NCBI RefSeq assembly: GCF_001687585.2 | Contig: NZ_CP016537.2 | Coordinates: 2,204,001-2,268,000 of the forward strand | Source of the DNA: Planococcus halocryophilus | GTDB lineage: Bacteria > Bacillota > Bacilli > Bacillales_A > Planococcaceae | Reading direction: 5' to 3' | DNA length: 64,000 nt | Part shown: piece by piece, positions 60,622-64,000 of the stretch | Position numbering within the stretch: position 1 is the first letter of the stretch | How the letters are laid out: every line of letters starts with the position of its first letter | Translations under genes and position numbers: made by a program | Notes under the pieces: model-generated | The model's database searches: none | What the model was told of the DNA's origin: nothing | The model's input: the letters and a program-made list of their open reading frames with translations, nothing else

Positions 60622-62979
60622 CTACTCAGTAGATTCGTCTGTTTGTGATTCTATATTTGCTTGTGCTTCTGTATTTGGTTGTGTTTCTGTTTCTGTTTCT
60701 GTTTGTATTTCAACTTCCGTTTCTTCTACTATGGTTTCGGAACCGGTGTCCTCTAAAACTTCTTGTTCAGACTGAATTTGATCTTCTCCTGGATTTTCTT
60801 CTTGTGCTTTTGCTTGTGCAGGATAAAAAATCTCAGGTGGAACAAGTTCAATAATTACAGGGGCATTCCCCACCACAAGCTGTCCTGATTCAATGCTTTG
60901 TGTCATTGCATAACCTTGTCCAGCAATTTCTAGCGCCAAACCACTTAAAGATTGATAAGCAAGCAATTCTCTCTTAGACCATCCAGTAAAATCAGGTAGC
61001 GTTGTGTCTCCAGCTGTTTCCAGGATTACTCGTCCACCCTTTAAGACAGCATTTCCGGCTTCTGGGTACTGAGAGATAATCTCTTCGGTATTTCCTATCA
61101 CTTCAACTTCAATACCCAATTCTTGCAAAGCTTCAGTCGCTTGTGTCACTGTTTTACCTGTATATTCTTCCATAGGAACCGTCGCTGCTTCAGCCATATT
61201 TTCTGGTTCGATGTTTAAATACTTTAGACTATTCTCCATTACGGAAGTAAAGATTTTCGCTACTGGCACAGAACCATACTCGTTAGCTGGCACATTAGGT
61301 TGTTGAACACCTATATAGATTAGCAATTCCGGATCATCAGCAGGAGCCATACCTAAAAAGGAGAACAAGTAATTATTTCTACCCGTTAGATAACCGCCAC
61401 CTTCTTTTGGTACTTGTGCTGTCCCTGTTTTTCCAGCGATCGTATAATCTTTTAACGCAAAACCTCGCGCTGAACCTACATCAGACGTAACTGTTGAAGC
61501 CAATACTTCTTTGACTTTATTTGCAGTTTCAGCAGAAATTGGCTGTCCTGCTTCTTGCGGTTTGCTTTTAACTGTAACTTTTCCTGTATCGGAATTTTTA
61601 ATTTGATCGATCACATACGGTTTCATCATGACCCCGTCATTGGCAATGGCAGACGCTGCTTGAATCATTTGAATAGGCGTAACGGTTGACCCTTGTCCGT
61701 ATGCTGTCGTTAATTTATTTATTGGCCATTGGTTAAGGATTTTACCCGATGCCTCTTTTGGCAAGTCAATCCCTGTTTGATCACCGAAACCAAAAGCATC
61801 CACATAATTCATGAAAGTGTCTGCTCCAAGGCGTTCTAGCAAATAAGCCATCGAAACGTTAGATGAACGTTGGAAGCCTTCTAAAAATGAAATCGTTCCC
61901 CAACCTCGACCACTGTTATGATCTCCGATTTTACTATCTAGTAAAGTGTAAGTACCCGATTTATAAGTAGCATTTGGATCCCATTTACCTTCTTCGATAG
62001 CTGCGGCTAATGTGAACATCTTCATCGGTGAACCGGGTTCAATTGTTAGTTCGATACTTTCATTTAGCCAGTTATCTGATAATCCTTCTCGCGTATTCGG
62101 ATCAAATGTTGGGCGTTGAGACATTGCCAAAATTTCACCTGTTTTAGGATCAGCAATTACTGCAATCATTCGTGTAGGATCGTACTCTTCTTGTACGCCC
62201 GTCATTGCATCCTCTAAGAAATTTTGCAAAGTTTTGTCCAATGTAAGTTGGACGTCCGCCCCGTTTACTGCAGGAGTGATCGCGGATTCATTATTTGGCA
62301 GTAAAAAGCCCCATTTATCCGTATCAAACTCCATTTTGCCATTTTTCCCTGTTAACACATCATTATGAATCGATTCAAGACCCATTCTGCCCGTAGTTTT
62401 TGTTTCTCCATTTTCTAGCTCTTCTTTCATCGCATAGCCAATCAAATGAGAAGCAAAAACGCCGTTAGGGTATAATCTTTTTAAATCTCGAACAAACAAC
62501 AAGCCTGGAATGTCTTCTTCTTTCATTTCGAGCATCTGCGTGTGACTAATTTCACGACCAGCGGAACCAAATTCTACTTGATACCGGTCTTTTTCGACAC
62601 CGCTCTTTAATATTTCTAGAATTTTTTCTTCAGAAGCATTCAAATATCCCGCTAATTTCTTAGCGGTTTCTTCAACATCTACCACATGTTGCGGATCACT
62701 AGCTTTTTGAGTAACTGATTCATCAACTACTGCGACTAGTTTATAGGTCAGTGTATCTTCAGCTATCACTTCACCATTGCGATCAACAATGCGTCCACGT
62801 TCAGCAGTCAACACTTCTTCTTGACTGTATTTTGCCGCAGCTTTAGCAGCAAGTTCTTGTCCTTCCACTTTCCCCGTGGCTTGTATGGTTACAATTCTCG
62901 CCAATAAAAGGAAAAAGAGCCCTGCGAATAACAAAAATAGCAGAAAGGCTCCTCCTTGAAATCGAAACTTTTTTTTCAT
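60622..62979 (-). CDS. pbpB: Penicillin-binding protein (class B transpeptidase, PBP1/PBP2b type)
   Basis: Septal transpeptidase that works with FtsW. One N-terminal membrane helix (about 11-31) is followed by a dimerisation domain and the transpeptidase domain. The active-site Ser317 is in SPMK, with SSN in RSSNVSMA and GKTGTAQ. Two C-terminal PASTA repeats start near 590. A tail of about 60 residues is very rich in Glu, Gln and Thr with ETET repeats. The length is 785 aa. The ATG overlaps the ftsL stop. No separate spoVD follows. Confidence 0.95.
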   Translation of the reverse strand: MKKKFRFQGGAFLLFLLFAGLFFLLLARIVTIQATGKVEGQELAAKAAAKYSQEEVLTAERGRIVDRNGEVIAEDTLTYKLVAVVDESVTQKASDPQHVVDVEETAKKLAGYLNASEEKILEILKSGVEKDRYQVEFGSAGREISHTQMLEMKEEDIPGLLFVRDLKRLYPNGVFASHLIGYAMKEELENGETKTTGRMGLESIHNDVLTGKNGKMEFDTDKWGFLLPNNESAITPAVNGADVQLTLDKTLQNFLEDAMTGVQEEYDPTRMIAVIADPKTGEILAMSQRPTFDPNTREGLSDNWLNESIELTIEPGSPMKMFTLAAAIEEGKWDPNATYKSGTYTLLDSKIGDHNSGRGWGTISFLEGFQRSSNVSMAYLLERLGADTFMNYVDAFGFGDQTGIDLPKEASGKILNQWPINKLTTAYGQGSTVTPIQMIQAASAIANDGVMMKPYVIDQIKNSDTGKVTVKSKPQEAGQPISAETANKVKEVLASTVTSDVGSARGFALKDYTIAGKTGTAQVPKEGGGYLTGRNNYLFSFLGMAPADDPELLIYIGVQQPNVPANEYGSVPVAKIFTSVMENSLKYLNIEPENMAEAATVPMEEYTGKTVTQATEALQELGIEVEVIGNTEEIISQYPEAGNAVLKGGRVILETAGDTTLPDFTGWSKRELLAYQSLSGLALEIAGQGYAMTQSIESGQLVVGNAPVIIELVPPEIFYPAQAKAQEENPGEDQIQSEQEVLEDTGSETIVEETEVEIQTETETETQPNTEAQANIESQTDESTE

Positions 62980-63338
62980 TGCCCAGGCACTACCTTTACA
63001 TTTTGCTCATTTAATTTAAGGCCAAGTTCTTTTGCTTTAGACCAAATGCGCGAATATGAAGAGAGTTCACTTACCTGTACGGACAAATCTGTATTTTGCT
63101 TCGTAGTTTCATTGACTGATTGTTCAATTTTTTGAATTTCCTGAGTTGATGCTTGAATCGTTGCCTGATTCTGCAAAACCAGCAATGCACACATAATACA
63201 GACTGCTACAAAAGTTGTATACAGAATTTTTTCACCTTTGGTGATTAAGCCTTTTTTTCTAATCGATTGTTGCTGGCTCGGATTTTGAGGTGCGGCCGGC
63301 TGTTGGATGTAATCGTCTGTTCTTGCATTCAGTGCCAT
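62976..63338 (-). CDS. ftsL: Cell division protein FtsL
   Basis: A 120-residue bitopic protein that forms the FtsL-DivIC-DivIB complex. It has a charged cytoplasmic tail (1-36), one helix (about 38-56) and an outer coiled coil. The C-terminus with ELGLKLNEQNVKVVPGQ is typical. It lies between rsmH and pbpB, the fixed place for ftsL. Confidence 0.94.
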   Translation of the reverse strand: MALNARTDDYIQQPAAPQNPSQQQSIRKKGLITKGEKILYTTFVAVCIMCALLVLQNQATIQASTQEIQKIEQSVNETTKQNTDLSVQVSELSSYSRIWSKAKELGLKLNEQNVKVVPGQ

Positions 63339-63350
63339 CTGAACACGTCC

Positions 63351-64000
63351 TTACTCGTTTATTTTTTCTGCAATCCGCAATTTAGCGGAGCGTGATCGAT
63401 TGTTATGTTCTAGCTCTTCTTCTGAAGGTAATATTGGTTTTCTTGTAATTAATTTTAAGATTGGTTCCATTCCATCAGGAATTACCGGTAAATTTGGTGG
63501 CAATTCAGGTAATGAAGAAGCTTCTTTTAAAATCGCTTTACAAAGCCGATCTTCTAACGAATGGAAAGTGATAACACTAATTCTTCCACCGATCGCTAAC
63601 AGGCTAACAGCGTCTTGCAAAGACGTTTCCGCTGCACCTAGTTCATCATTCACTGCGATTCGAATGGCTTGGAATACTCTTTTCGCAGGATGACCACCTT
63701 TTCGGCGTGCAAAGGCAGGAATTCCATCTTTGATGCATTCGACTAATTGTCCAGTTGTTTCAATCGGCTGCTTATCTCTTGCAGCCTCAATTTTGCGTGC
63801 AATTTGCTTAGAAAATTTCTCTTCGCCATAACGATAAAAAATTCTTACTAAATCTTCAAAAGACCATTCATTTACCACATGATATGCGCTAAGCTCAGCG
63901 CTTTGGTCCATTCGCATGTCTAATGGTGCATCATTGTGATAACTAAATCCTCGTTCTGGTGTATCCAATTGTGGAGAAGAAACGCCTAAGTCATATAGTA
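63351..64000 (-). CDS. rsmH: 16S rRNA (cytosine-1402 N4)-methyltransferase RsmH (N-terminus cut by window edge)
   Basis: SAM-dependent methyltransferase that modifies the decoding centre. The open frame runs to the right edge (216 codons), so roughly the first third is missing. [18 protein letters not shown], then [15 protein letters not shown] and the C-terminal [13 protein letters not shown] are diagnostic. It heads the visible part of the division cluster, upstream of ftsL; mraZ would be outside the window. Confidence 0.96.
   Translation of the reverse strand, partial: LYDLGVSSPQLDTPERGFSYHNDAPLDMRMDQSAELSAYHVVNEWSFEDLVRIFYRYGEEKFSKQIARKIEAARDKQPIETTGQLVECIKDGIPAFARRKGGHPAKRVFQAIRIAVNDELGAAETSLQDAVSLLAIGGRISVITFHSLEDRLCKAILKEASSLPELPPNLPVIPDGMEPILKLITRKPILPSEEELEHNNRSRSAKLRIAEKINE

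Overview
The window is chromosomal core sequence of a low-to-moderate GC Bacillota. Gene order and protein sequences point to the Bacillales, most likely a non-sporulating Planococcaceae such as Planococcus (inferred from memory of related genomes; no search was run). Three things support this. The order of genes follows Bacillus subtilis almost throughout. Shine-Dalgarno sites are strong, with many TTG and GTG starts. The sporulation genes that B. subtilis carries at these places (spoVM beside rpmB, spoIIGA-sigE-sigG after ftsZ, spoVD and spoVE in the division cluster) are absent.

Nearly everything reads leftward (minus strand). From low to high coordinates: smc (cut by the window edge), rnc, acpP, fabG, fabD, plsX and fapR form the lipid-synthesis and chromosome block, with a FapR operator in front of fapR. 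recG, sdaAA-sdaAB (L-serine dehydratase), fakA and asp23 follow. rpmB is a lone rightward ribosomal gene. Then come thiN, rpe, rsgA, prkC, prpC, rsmB, fmt, def, priA, coaBC, rpoZ and gmk, a tightly overlapping housekeeping operon (translation start and end, Ser/Thr phosphosignalling, replication restart, CoA).

From about 26.4 to 33.8 kb lies the only accessory-looking stretch. rqcH and a two-gene amino-acid ABC importer without an ATPase read rightward. A VOC protein and a dsdA-led operon with two small membrane proteins read leftward, as does a PadR regulator followed by a DUF1129-type membrane protein. Two genes here are broken: the DUF1129 gene (one nonsense codon and two one-base losses) and an L7/L12-like small protein (one one-base loss).

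From 33.8 to 45.4 kb is the complete de novo pyrimidine operon pyrR-pyrP-pyrB-pyrC-carA-carB-pyrK-pyrD-pyrF-pyrE, with two PyrR attenuators. rluD, lspA and ileS follow; ileS has a T-box leader. From 50.0 to 64.0 kb are divIVA, ylmH, ylmG, sepF and ylmE, then the division and wall cluster ftsZ, ftsA, sbp, ylxX, ylxW, divIB, murD, mraY, pbpB, ftsL and rsmH (cut by the right edge). murE, murG and murB are not in this cluster, which is closer to the staphylococcal layout.

I saw no CRISPR array, prophage, transposase, tRNA or rRNA. The most informative non-routine observations are the decayed genes at 31.1-33.4 kb, the fapR promoter built into the recG terminator, and a GC-rich structured island at 28.53-28.63 kb.
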